This document shows positions 12,134 through 25,028 of a stretch of DNA of 36,562 nt, in pieces. A model generated the notes under the pieces. The model did no database searches. It had not been told where the DNA came from and worked only from the letters and a program-made list of their open reading frames with translations. A program made the position numbers and the translations under genes. Numbering within the stretch: position 1 is the stretch's first letter; every line of letters starts with the position of its first letter. Source of the stretch: Chara braunii (lineage: Eukaryota > Streptophyta > Charophyceae > Charales > Characeae). The stretch lies in the NCBI GenBank assembly GCA_003427395.1, contig BFEA01000220.1:1356781-1393342 (forward strand), written 5' to 3'.

Positions 12134-15084
12134 CCTTTTCCCACTGGAAAGTCGCAGAGATAAAAATGCTCCCTGCATGTCTCGCCACTATTGCAGGGAG
12201 ATACCTAGCACGAGGTACATCCAGAACACCTACTCCCTGGAACTAGGGCATTGATGACCTATTGATAGGTTGTTAGCGAAATCACTCCTTCAGAGGCTGG
12301 GATTCTCTCCCACCCATCTTGAAGAAACGTCAAAACCTTGATGAGGACTACTATAACCACACTAGACCCGCTTGTCTGTCACCTTTTCCTTTTTATCAAG
12401 TATTATGAGCAATATTGCTGCCAAAATCCTCTCCCACCTACGTAGTTGTTTCAGTGCTTTGCCAGTCGGTTCAAAGTCTTCAGAGTCTTCAGACTCACCA
12501 ACAGGTTTGTGTTCCATCTTTCTGTGCAGATCAGAGTGATAACCCCACTCTATACAAGACTTCCCTACCACGAGGTCGTTATATACTCCCCTCCATAACC
12601 TCGGGGGGTTATGGGTTTCTCATGGATATTTTTGGCAATAATCGGCCATCAGTCTTCAATTTCCCATTTTGAAAGTCATGCCATGATGGCTGACTTGTCG
12701 TGGCAAGGACCAACAGAATCGAACGAAACAAATGAGAGAGGGTCTGTGGAAGGAATCATCACGAATGAGAAGAAATACAAAAGAGCAGAGTTTTGCCAGA
12801 CAAAAAGAGAGAAATGCAAGAAGAACCTCCTCATGTGCTAGAGCATGACACAGGAGCCCTTTCCCTCTTCGGCGCTGGTAGCACTGTACCCACTCAGAGT
12901 GGCATGACACAGGTGCCCTTTCCCTCTTCGGCACTTGTAGCACTGCGTGCACTTGGCTTATGAACTTGTAAACCTTAACAAACATAATGTAATGTACTCT
13001 CCAGAGCCGATGTCAGTTCTACGCAGTAGTGTGTCCACTCACATTATGGATTTGAAGCCTTAAACCACCAGTACATCCGCACCTAAAATCCCGAAGCTAC
13101 CTGCCCACTGAGCGCCGCTATTTTCCGAACCTTCTGTGTGAGGCACCTGCAGTGGGAATTTCGGAAGTGGCACCGATGCCGAAGGAAAAAAAAGGATTTT
13201 TTTTTTTTAAAGGACAAAAAAAAGAAAAAAAAATTAAAAAACGAAAGAAAAAGGAAAAAAAAAAGAAAGGAACAAACAAGCCAGAGATCAATGATGTCGT
13301 GGAAGGACCTCATGGAGGGCATACTCAAGTGATCACTCTCCAGAATGCATCTGACCACTATTATAGGGAGAGGGAAACGTTGCTGTTTTTTCTTTTTTCT
13401 CCTTTTGTTCCTCTCTTCCTTTCGCTGCCAGCAAGGCAGCGCATATACCTCGTGCTCAAAACGCCCTCGCTGAGGGCATGCTCACACTAGCGCTGTTGAA
13501 ATGAATCCAACCACGCGCACGCCCAAAGCTTGGTTGGCTTTCTTTTTTTTGGTTCTTTTTTTTGTGTCTGACAGTCGTGCTCCCCGTGTTCTTCGTTCTG
13601 CCAAAGTGCCCTCACTGAGGGCAGACTCACACGGAGTACTCCAAAAAGTGTATCCAACTGCAATCACGGCCAAAGCTTGTTTTGTTTTTCGGGACGTGCA
13701 GATTGGACATGGGCCCAAAAAATCGAAAACCTTCTGATGCTCCGACCCTGCCCCGAGCTCACCTTTTACTTCTTGTGGCGACAAGTTATTTTGCTGCAAG
13801 GCTGAGGCCGTGTACCGGTGCTTTAACAAACATAATGTACTCTCCAGAGCTGTTGTGAGTTCTGTGCATCGACTCACAGGGCGTATCGTGAGAGCAATTG
13901 TTGTGAAAGTTGTACAATGTTAGCATGGAATTTCGAGCACAGTGCTCACTGTCAATCTGCTGTGTTAATTGTGCAGGAAGCGGAGGTGTTCAAGAAGTTG
14001 GTTGTATCAGACACTGCAAAGTCTTTGACGCATATTTTCTTTGCACAGAGGATGACTACCAGGGTAAGCATGTCCAGCAAAATATGCAGCTGATGGAAAA
14101 ATGAGGTAGAAGCGTTTGTTTTCAGAGCGCTTTTCCTTTCACTTTATTTTTTCCAAACGGAAACATAGCCTTCAATCAATTCGAGAAACCGAGCTGGGTG
14201 ATGATGATATACCCAACAGTCTTCAGCTCAAAAGAGACTTGCTTTGCTCAGCAATCTGAGCAAAACCAAAAGAATGTGCCAAAGCGTATGAGAGCGTTAA
14301 TCTTCACTGCTCTCAGTGGCGTCCGAAGAGCACAGCACAAGAAAGAAAAGGAAAATGTTGGGTCGTAGGATTGGTTCAGTGATTAGTCTGAAGTTCTGAA
14401 CAGAGGCAGCATGGGAAACCCAAAGAATACGAATCCAGTCTGTCCATTTACTTAGAGGGAAATGACACCAGACACCCAGATATTCTTTCTGGGGGGGGGA
14501 GAGGGGCTGACAAAAACAACAAGTAATCCAATTGTTGCATTTAGTTCCCAAAAATAGGACCAAGGTGCTGACCAGCTCGGACCATTCCCTGAAGCAGAAA
14601 TTCAGAAAATTCCAGAATTGTAAAATAGACAGAGTCTCCGGAATACTAGAAAGGTAATAGAAACCTATGGTGGAAGGCTGCTGAAACAATCCTCTAATAG
14701 AATCCACCAGTTTCCATAGACAGGAGTAAGATCCTAATGGGTACCATCCAGCAATTTACGGTTTGACTGTTCCATTTTAGGGAGATAATAAAAAGAGAGA
14801 ACAATCAGGTAATCAGAATACTTTTAGCACAAATGTAAAGAGGACAACCTGGGGCCTGCAGCTGCCATGCTGTGGCACAGAAAACAGACAGTGCAAGGGG
14901 CAGAAAGAGGAGGCAAGGGGCTCAGGATTTGAACTTGACACCTGCTTATCAGCAGCCATATGTACATATGGACGTAAAAGGAGGAACAGAACTGAGCTTG
15001 CCAGTATCGTAGCTGGAGAACACGATGGTCTGCTTGCTGCTTGATATGACGGGAGCCACCAGGATTGTCTGTGGGGGGGGTGCG

Positions 15085-15130
<46 letters not shown>

Positions 15131-15272
15131 TCTGGTTTGGCTCTCTTTTCCTCCCGATTCGTCTTTGCATGTCTTTGTTGTTGTTGTCACCTTCCTCTTT
15201 GTCACGCTCATTTTTTCTTCTTTGCGGTCACTTTTCATCTCATGCATCATACCAAACCTGATTGCCATTCAG

Positions 15273-15362
<90 letters not shown>

Positions 15363-18300
15363 AACCATGGATATGATGTTCATCTCCCCGCCCCTCTCTT
15401 CCCCCCCCACCTTATTGGGTTCCTTGCCGTCACTTTTCCCTTTCTCCTGTTTGGATAGTCTGTGTGCCAGAGACGTTTCAAATGCGCCCTGTTGGGAACC
15501 ACTGTGGCACACGGACCAAAGAGGTCTGGACAACCGAGGATTTGATCAGTTTGCTTCAAGCGTTGATCGGCTTGCTTCAAGTGTTGCCTCACATTGCTTT
15601 GGACTTGATTGAGCTTCTGTTGTATGGGCTTCAATTCATCAAAGTCCGGGTAGAAACTGTATGCTAGAGGTGGGAAGGTTTGCAGCCAGAATTCTTACAG
15701 TGATTTCTGAAACAGCTGGAGATCAGTCTCTTTTCAAGGATGTCGCCCAGACCTGTAGATAGGATAGGCATTTCCTCAACTGCTTGATTGCAGACTTTTG
15801 CAGTTGCTATGTTCTTTGAAGTGTGCTCGCTCATGGCTCTTCTTTTCAATTTGTGAAGTCTTCTGGTAGTCATTCTCAGGGCTATGTTGGTGGATGCAAA
15901 GTTCCAATTTGCAAAAGGACCTTGTTTGATGAAACGGGAGAATGGTGTTTTCCAGCATTTCAGATTGCGGTGGTTTGAGATTCGCAAGACCGGACCTGCT
16001 TGCTAACTGTTGCTGCTACTGTTTGCTATTGCTCCAATCTTACGTGTGCGATATCAGGTAGCTGGAGTGACCGACAGGGGACTGAAGCCCAGGCCAATAA
16101 AGAGAGTGGCAGTTGTGGGGGGTGGGTTGATGGGGTCGGGCATCTGCACAGCAATGATTATGCGGAAGGTTCCAGTTATTTTGAAGGAGGTCAATTCACA
16201 GTTTTTGGAGCAGGGCATGCAAAGGATCAAAGGTATGTGGAATGTGGAATTGCCTTCGCTGTTCTTCTCTAGGTCAGCTGTTCAAGGTTGCTGCTCGACT
16301 GCGACTGTTTTGATGCCAGAGAGTGAAAATGAGGCAAAATGAGGGAGGAGAGCAGTTACCCTGAGGCTAGAGAAGCACCACTAGAATATACGTTCTCCAG
16401 GCTTGCACTTCCTGTATGTATCATAGACACTAGTGTGTTCACTTCCTGCTTAACCACAAACATGTAGGTTATCTTACACTTGGGCCCAGTGTTTGTGGCC
16501 ATCTTGTCGGTTGATCGTCTGTGAGCTGGGGAAGAGGTATTCAATTGACCAGTTCTGTTTGTCGCACTTTCGCCTTATTAATCACAGTCTCGGTGCTCCC
16601 GACAAAAGAATGGATTTTCTCCCTAAGGGTTCTGTTTGTCACACTTTCCGCTTACTAAATCACAGTCTCGTGCTCCCCACGCATAAAGTGGATTCATAAT
16701 CGCAGTCTCGATGCTCCACCAAAAAGATTGATTCGCTCCCAGAGGCTTTCTCCCCTCGCAGGTCCCGCAGCCCCCCCTCCCTCTCCCCCCTGTGGCCATC
16801 CCGCCCTCCTTCCCTATGGCTACGAGTGTACTTTCCCCCAAACGCAATGCACCCCAATAATGAATGTATACAAGCTATCGTTCCGGTCTGGTACAGCCAT
16901 TACGAGGGTGTGTTGTGTTTGGGGGACGACGGTAGCCTTATGGCTGACTTGTATATGGGTGCTAACCATTGATAGTGATGTCATAGACAGGATAAGAGCT
17001 AAAATTCAGACTAGTTCCATGGTGCTCAAACCTACTCCTGAATTTGAAAAAAAAAAAAAGAAGAGGATAAGAAGAGGGACTCTTTGGAAATTTGTGCCAT
17101 GGTTTGGAGTTGAGCAAAGGCAACTTCTGGCTATGAGAATTCTAGTTGATTAGTGTTCTCAACAGGCCATTCACTTTTTGTTGTGGGCGTTTTACCCTTT
17201 CTCGTCACAAGCCAGCAGGATATGATTTGCATCTGGCTTTGTTCCGTGTGTCCATGGTACCACACAGATAACTTGAACAGTCGTGTGAAGAAAGGGAAGA
17301 TGACGGAGGAGCAGTTTCAGAAGACGCTTGGGCTAGTTAAGCCAGCGCTGGATTACAACGATTTTGGCTCGGTGGACATGGTCATTGAGGTATGTGCATT
17401 CTTCTTCTACTGTCCAGTCCCACAGACTCTCAGCCCAGATCTCTTGCTTGCATGCTTCTTTCTTGCACGATCTTCTTTCTTGTGCCACTCGCACCCGACA
17501 GACTCTCAGCACAGATCGCTTGTTTCTGGATTTCCATGCACTTTTGCTTATGGACTCCATTGCACGTTATTTTTCTTTCGGTTCTCTTCTTCTACCTTCA
17601 AGCGGCAACCTGAGCCCTCAACAGGGATGTTGGCTTATGGCGTTTCATGTATTATCTTCTTGTTCTAAGTTTAGGCTCCAGAGTCCAAACTCACTTGTAG
17701 GTCGTGAGAACTTCTTTGCACTTTCTTTTTCTGTCGGCTCGCTTCTTCTACCTTTGAGCTTCAACCTGAGGCTGTCAACAGGGATGTTGGCTTATGAAAT
17801 TTTCATGTATCATCTTCCTTGTTCTAGGTTTAGGCTCCAAACTCACTTGCAGGTCAGGAGAGAGCGTAGTGGGAGGGGTAGGCTTCATACCCAAAGGAAG
17901 GCAGAGAGTTTGAGGGAAAAAAAGCATAATATTTGGACATAGCAGACACCTTTTGAACCAGCCTCTCTGTTTGTATGCTACTATCGGAAATTGTGTGCTA
18001 ACTTCCCTCTGAAAATCTCTGCCTTCCGTACAGAGCTTACCCAACGGACTTGCAGTCTCTGTTAATCTTCTTTCGTTAGATAGTGGGTGCATGCGATCTT
18101 CCCTGGCATGCAAACAGGGTTTTGCTGCCTCTGCTCAAGTTTACTCAACCGAACATGACACTGAAAATATGATCCCATTTTCGCGTACTAAAGACAAGGA
18201 AGGAAGGTTATCAATCACACTAATCCAACAGCATCCTTTCCACGAACCCTTATCTTCTTTGTGGAAGCATGGCTATGCCTTGGTGCTCTTCGCAAAGTAA

Positions 18301-19612
18301 AATGGGAAAATTCAAAATTGGTTCATCTATGTTTTTCCTCCGTCCATGGCCCTGTATGTGCGTCCAATTTGATGATACCACAGTGACTACACCTTCATTT
18401 GGCCTGGCCCAGCATCCGGCCAGGGGTGGAGGTCCTGGAGTTCACTCTAGGCGTTCATGCTATAGGGTAAGAGGGGTTGGGAGGTGGTGGGGCTGGAAAG
18501 GAGGAGTAGGTGTGAAACAAAGGGAGTTTCTCAGTTCAGGCCTGATGTACGAGAGCAATTCCTCCCCTCCCCCTCCAGATTACCTGGTGCTTGCTAAGTC
18601 GTGAAGTTCAAGAGCAACCCACAAGGAATCAAACCCGTGGCTTGCCAGCTGAGGTGTTAGTGAAGGCCCTGTGGGAGGCTTCACCCCTCCCAGGCACGAA
18701 TACACATTGGAATTCATCCATGACCCAGTGTATCTGGGCCCGGCTCAACCTCAATCCAAGTGCACGTGTGGGCTTTCTCATGACGTCCCCTTCGGAGTTC
18801 CAACTTCCAACCAAACAGTATTTTGGCAAGGCCGTCAAACCTGTTCCAAGTGCTTGCTAAAGCGCAAGAAGGCGGAAACATCCAGGAGGCACGCAGTGTT
18901 GGCCCGTCTGGGAGTGTTATGCGTTCGAGACGGAACGCTGATGGAGAGCTGTATGACGGGAAACTGTCACGTACGGTTCGGAGGGCAGAGACTCACCTCT
19001 GACCCCTACCCATTTTAGGTTTTGCTTTAACTGAAGCTATTGCTTTATTCGCCTTAATGATGGCTTTCTNAATTTTATGGGCGNCCGCGACACTACCAAA
19101 TGAATTGCTCCTTTGCACTGTTTGTTCTCTCAGGCGCGATAGCGAAGGAGACGCTGCAGTAGTCCGCAGCGAGATGGACCTCCCCAGGAATCAGACCTGT
19201 GATTCACTTAACCAATAGTTCAACTGAGATGGGGTATAGGTGTCATGTGGCTTCTGCCTTGCTGTTGAGAAACTGAGAGGGACTGCCAAAATCGAGGAGG
19301 AACAGGGAGGAACACAATGGAAGAAAACAAACAATAACAGAAACAGTGGCCAGGTCGTTTCGGTTACTGGTACAAGGACGGGTGGGACAAGGAGGGGTTC
19401 TCCGTTCTCGCCACTTCTTGTCATGGTCCCACTGTTTTCTTGGTTGCATATTCACCGCCCACTGATGTATTGCCAGTTCCTAACACAGTGGTTCACTCAG
19501 TCCCATTCATGCGTCGTGTTGGGGTGAACCTTGCACTTGAAACAGCCAGCACATGTGACCCTTCCTCTCCATGAATTTAGGAGGCATTTTGCATTATGTG
19601 ACAGGGCTTGCA

Positions 19613-19664
<52 letters not shown>

Positions 19665-20852
19665 TGTGTGTGTGTGTCCGCTAACACGAAACACTCATTT
19701 GCTCATGTGTGCGCATGATCCATTGTCAATGACTTGAGCTCTCTCTCGTGCTGCCAAAGCAGCAGATCCAAGCCCCCCCTGTTCACCTCTTCTTCCTTCT
19801 TGCCCGTGGCCTTGCCGTCCTTTCCTCCTTTTGCAACACTGTATTTCTACTTCCCCCCATGCCTCCTCTTCACATCCTGTTCTCGTAACATATGCTGACT
19901 TTCTGTATGCCGTTGTTAATTTCTTCTCCCTTTGCCACTGTTGCAACATGAGTTCCTAGCTCCACCCACTTCCTCCTCATTGTGACACTAGATTCCAGTC
20001 CCTCACACCTCCCCTGCCTCCCCATCAGTAATTCCGACATCAGATGCTTAACCCATACAGCTTCACTCCTTTGCTTCTGCTGTTGCAACACCCGTTCAAC
20101 GTCTTGGATTTCTCTTTTCGTCGTTTCCGTGTCTTTTTATTTTAGAAAACAAGTTAGAAAAATGTAATGAACTTCGGCAACGACATTTAATTCCTCTTCT
20201 TTATTTTTGTAATTTTATTTTTATTTCTTGCAAGGAGAAGAGGTTCATGGAACATAACTCTGTTTTATTTTATTGATTGCAAGACGTCAAGGTCTCTGGA
20301 ATATCGGATTGATTTGCAAGACGTCAAGGTCTCTGGAATATCGGTAACGTGCATGAGTCCGTTTCAGATCTTGCGTTATTCGATTTTGGTCACGGTGCTG
20401 ACCCAAGGGGCTGTTTGGTTGCGGATGTACAGGCTGTGATTGAGAGCATTCCATTGAAGCAGCAAATTTTCGGTGATTTACAAAGACATTGCAGTCCATC
20501 ATGTATTCTCGCTACAAACACTTCAACCATCGACATCAATGTAGTTGGGGAGAAGACAAATGCACAGGACCGCATTCTTGGAGCACATTTCTTCAGGTAT
20601 GTCGCGTGGAAAGCTCGCATCTAAGTCACCTTCCCTCTTTCCATTATTCTATGGACACCAAACGGGAATAACGTTCCTGTTGGCGCTGTTATTCACGGAT
20701 GGGGTAGGGCTTTTCTTGTGTGTTGAAGCTTGTGGTGTTTCCAAAGCTTTCTTCCATCAGGGGTCAACGTCCTTACTATAGCCTTGTTTGGAACGTGCTC
20801 CATGCGTTGCCATTGTGTTCTTTTCATTACGCATACTGAAGACTTCAATTTT

Positions 20853-20938
<86 letters not shown>

Positions 20939-23748
20939 CATATTGCCATCTGTACTGTGTGGGCGAGTATATCAGTGCACACTCATGCACATGTGTGCAC
21001 CTTTAACTATCTGGGCATCACTGTATGTATACCTGTCCAGTGCTGTTGATTTTCCGCTTGCCCGCACGTGTTCAGTTTCCTGTTAAGTGGATCATCTTGA
21101 AAGGAGTTGCAAGTGCAGCCAAAGTATTTCGAGGTTGGGAGACGGACCGAGGCATGCCATAGGCAATAGCTGTATGCATTAAACATTGTTTATGACATAA
21201 ATGCTATCTTGCCAGCTGCTCATCATTGTTTCCTCCGTCCACCTTTGCTAGTTGCTTCGTCTTTGCCTTCGTGTGTACTTTTCAATGCCATAATCCCTCT
21301 ATCGATGTCATATTGTTTTGGTAATGTATATCTGTCACACGGCTATGTGCATCACTTATCATTCTTTTCGGAGTCGAGAATGTGAGCTATGTCCATGCCT
21401 TACATTGTAATCAAAGCACTTCCTTTCCAATTGTTTATTTTCTGTAAACATGTCTCATGACTCACAATTCGCGTATTACCATGTTGTTGTCATTTTTGTT
21501 TCTCCTATCCTTTGCCCTCTGAGCTGCTGTCTGTCTGTCTCGTATGTTTGTGCTAACACATTGTGGACATTCTTGTGGTGCTATGTCATGTGTGTTCGTT
21601 CGTCTGGATTCCCCTCTTTTTACCCCTGTCCCCNNNNNNNNNNNNNNNNNNNNNNNNNNNNNNNNNNNNNNNNNNNNNNNNNNNNNNNNNNNNNNNNNNN
21701 NNNNNNNNNNNNNNNNNNNNNNNNNNNNNNNNNNNNNNNNNNNNNNNNNNNNNNNNNNNNNNNNNNNNNNNNNNNNNNNNNNNNNNNNNNNNNNNNNNNN
21801 NNNNNNNNNNNNNNNNNNNNNNNNNNNNNNNNNNNNNNNNNNNNNNNNNNNNNNNNNNNNNNNNNNNNNNNNNNNNNNNNNNNNNNNNNNNNNNNNNNNN
21901 NNNNNNNNNNNNNNNNNNNNNNNNNNNNNNNNNNNNNNNNNNNNNNNNNNNNNNNNNNNNNNNNNNNNNNNNNNNNNNNNNNNNNNNNNNNNNNNNNNNN
22001 NNNNNNNNNNNNNNNNNNNNNNNNNNNNNNNNNNNNNNNNNNNNNNNNNNNNNNNNNNNNNNNNNNNNNNNNNNNNNNNCACACACACACACACATCCCC
22101 CCTCCACCCACACAGTCCTGCTCATGTGATGCCACTGCTGGAGATTGTCCGGACGGACAAGACATCAGCACAGGTCATCGTGGATGTGCTTCAGCTGGGG
22201 AAGGTGATCCAAAAGGTGCCGGTGGTGGTTGGTAATTGTACCGGGTTTGCATTGAACCGGGTATTCTTTCCGTACACGATGGCAGCATCCTTACTGGTAG
22301 ATCTTGGCGTTGACCCGTACCGTATTGACAAGGTCATTGCAGGCTTTGGAATGCCAATGGGCCCTTTCAGGTATATGGTTGTGAATCATTCTTCCATGAC
22401 TTTGATCTCATTGCTATCCTAAGTCAAGTAGAGAAAAACCCATCTGCTGGTTGTGAAATTTTGAACACACGGAATTGTGCCTACAGCGTAAGGTTGCGAT
22501 CTCTTCATGGACATGCAGAAAAAAAGGGATTGCTCATCTGCATAATGTGTCTGTATAATGCCCCCATGTCAGTAGTAGATCGGCCATGCCATGCCAATCT
22601 CCAAGCTCTCACCTTGTGGGACATGGTTAGCTGAAGGCTCCCCCTTCGGACCTTCGGCAGAAGTGTGGTGGACATGCACAGCCTAGATGCATCCACACGA
22701 GCACACAAACGTGGATGCTGGAAATGCACAGTTCCGTGCCCTCAGGGGGAGGGGGTTCGAGATTGAGGGATGCTGGGATGCTGGAACAGGTGTATGGAAA
22801 AAGTGGGGAGTTGAGGGGGTGGCCACGAGTGCTTTTTATGGAGGGGGGAGATATGGGGGGGAATAGGGGAAGGAGAACCCATCCTTTTTTTTTTCTTTTT
22901 GTTTTTCTTTTTATAACCTCCATGATCGCACGCCAATCCAATCTGTGGCACGGACATGGATGTGCCCGCAGACATGCGGACTGGACATATCTGCTGCTGA
23001 ACTTATGAGGAAAATTAGACATCATGGAGTTCGGTTTTTCTTTGTCTAAAGAATACAAATAACAAATAGTGGAAAACAAAAGGAGGAACATGGATGCACC
23101 CACAGACATGCGGACTGGACGTATCTGCTGCTGATCTGATTATGAACTTATGAGGAAAATTAGACACCATGGAGATCGGTTTTTATTTGTCTAAAGAATA
23201 CACAAAGAAAACAAATAACAAATAGTGGAAAACAAAAGGAGTTTTAAAAACACAAGGGGAAAACAAACTTGTCTTGAGACTGATGCATGCCTATCAGTGG
23301 ATAGGGAACACGCGGAAGCAAGGAATCACCAGCATCAACAAAGACATGCGTACAATGCAGCGGAGGACTGAAAATGAACGATCTAACTCGTCAGACTCAT
23401 GACTCAACATACGCATACACCCTCGTCAAGTGAAGGTGCAAGGAGGGAACATACACAGATGAAAGGTCCCTCCTTGCGCCACACACATATGGGAGAACAC
23501 CATAGATGATGAAGGTGGGAGATGGAGACGAAGTGAAAAACCAGATGAAGAGAGTGACAACTCCAGTGTAGAAGCCGAATAATAATAATCCCTCTCCACT
23601 TCCCAGAACATCACCAAATACAATGTGAAGTCCGGACCTAGGGGCATAACCTCCCTGAAATAGTTGCCAAGTCTCCAGTCTCCCTCTCACACCGCAAGTA
23701 GGACAGGGGAAGCGGATATGGAGGGGTAGAGGAGAAGAATAAGCAAAG

Positions 23749-23812
<64 letters not shown>

Positions 23813-24233
23813 CGCGCGCGCGGCCACCAAAGCCGCCCAAAAAGAGGGTATGCGGTTTGGGGTTCTATTCAGATCAGTCGTATGCTGAGTTTGAAATAAT
23901 TTTGTATATTTGGTGGTTGTAGACTTGCAGATTTGGTTGGGATGCAAGTGTCATTGGCTGTTGGGCAACAGTTCAAGAATGCCTATTCAGAACGATCGTA
24001 TGCCTCGACATTGGTTCCGTCTATGGTCAAGGATGAACGCCTTGGTGAGTTACTTATCTCTGAGGATTCCGTTTCCTTGGGCCCAGTCCCGTCATCCATT
24101 ATTGTCTTCGGCTGAACCCCCCCTGATGCTTTTCAACCCGAGAACCCTATGCACCCAAAAAGTTGCTTACATTCCAGTGAATTTTCTTCTCCCCTCTTCC
24201 CTTCTCTGGACACCCCCCCCCCCCCCCCCCCTT

Positions 24234-24307
<74 letters not shown>

Positions 24308-24970
24308 TGCCCTTTAACCCACCACGGAATCGCCGAATTGATCTCTGGCTCTCAAAATCAACATGCTTGCCAAGCTGAGGCTACCTCTCTACTGCCTGAA
24401 CCGTTGTCGGCAAAATTGAAGGTCAGAACAAGGGTTTTGACTCTGGAGCCTCTGGATTTGTGGTATCCAAAAGGCTTGAGCACACAAACCTCAGTGTGTG
24501 AATAGAATACAAGGAGAGACCATCCAGGACCCAAATTCAACCAAGGGATCAATCCTTTGTTATGTCAAAAACTCCATTCATTTGGGGTTTACAGCACTCG
24601 GCGAATTCAACAACAATTCCGGCAACTTCATGTCAGTCACTGCAACACTCCTGAGTTCAGTGCTTATTACTGCTTACAAAAAATGCTCTCAGGGCATACG
24701 CACCCTAGGACCTTATTTCTGCAGAAATTGTGGCGTTTGCGACCGGGGAACTCGAAATTTGCCTCTCGACCGAGTCACTATGCAACAACATTTTGGAAAA
24801 GACATGGTTACAGTGTTCCGTCAATTGCGCATATGCCACTAGGCCGAGTCACATGGCAACTGGTGCAATTTTTAATTCTCCCCTCTGGTGCAATTTTCAC
24901 AATATCATTTCTCTCCATTTTCCTTCTTTTTTTTTCTTTTTTTTTCTTTTTTTTTTCTTTTCTTTTTCCC

Positions 24971-25028
<58 letters not shown>

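Larger units (their letters stand above)
11998..13976 (+). other. Intron 7
   Basis: A 1.98-kb intron (GTGATA...AG) with a CA/GA tract (12070-12130), a perfect 8-bp inverted repeat CCATAACC/GGTTATGG (12593-12614), a 60-bp tandem duplication (12843-12946), an A/T-rich tract (13188-13270) and a 145-bp duplication (13463-13680). AACAAACATAATGTA and CTCTCCAGAGC occur near both 12978 and 13826. Confidence 0.8.
14064..16057 (+). other. Intron 8
   Basis: A 1.99-kb GT-AG intron with a possible minus-strand tRNA-like element (14915-15010), a GA tract (15086-15128) and a compound GT-GA tract (15274-15361). The rest (14064-14910 and 15362-16057) shows nothing I recognise. Confidence 0.8.
18850..19085 (+). 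other. Nuclear copy of mitochondrial DNA (NUMT): group II intron 3' end plus atp9 exon
   Basis: A group II intron domain V/VI pair is followed at the predicted splice site by codons for the C-terminal helix of mitochondrial ATP synthase subunit 9. Left and right limits are approximate; the match fades upstream of about 18900 and stops near 19080. Single Ns at 19070 and 19084 and a NotI-like GCGNCCGC at the right edge leave open that this is a chimeric assembly join. Confidence 0.85.
17390..20432 (+). other. Intron 10 (3.0 kb, contains mitochondrial insertion)
   Basis: A GT-AG intron. It has 155-bp tandem units (17568-17860), two minus-strand tRNA-like elements, the mitochondrial fragment (about 18850-19085), a GT tract (19617-19677) and a 31-bp duplication close to the acceptor (20277-20344). 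From 19680 to 20270 it is pyrimidine-rich without recognisable features. Confidence 0.8.
20597..22115 (+). other. Intron 11 (contains assembly gap)
   Basis: A GT-AG intron with a long CT tract (20857-20934), unremarkable sequence to 21633, the N gap and a CA tract (22080-22094) right before the acceptor. A true CA repeat probably extends into the gap. Confidence 0.85.
22371..23922 (+). other. Intron 12
   Basis: A 1.55-kb GT-AG intron with a 134-bp tandem duplication (22954-23241) and a CT tract followed by GCGCGC (23752-23821). The remaining sequence is not recognisable. Confidence 0.85.

Noticed and set aside
12593-12614. Perfect 8-bp hairpin CCATAACC/GGTTATGG as a terminator or regulatory site
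   Set aside because: No T run or conserved context; a single short palindrome inside an intron is expected by chance at this scale.
13083-13490. Lys-rich and Phe-rich frames on both strands
   Set aside because: They are driven by an A/T-rich homopolymer stretch (13188-13270).
15664-15987. 107-codon minus-strand frame
   Set aside because: No recognisable motif, located in intron 8 and opposed to the host gene; length is not exceptional for non-coding DNA.
21450-22422. Long reading frames spanning the N gap
   Set aside because: Most of their length is N. Only the 22116-22370 part is real (exon 12).
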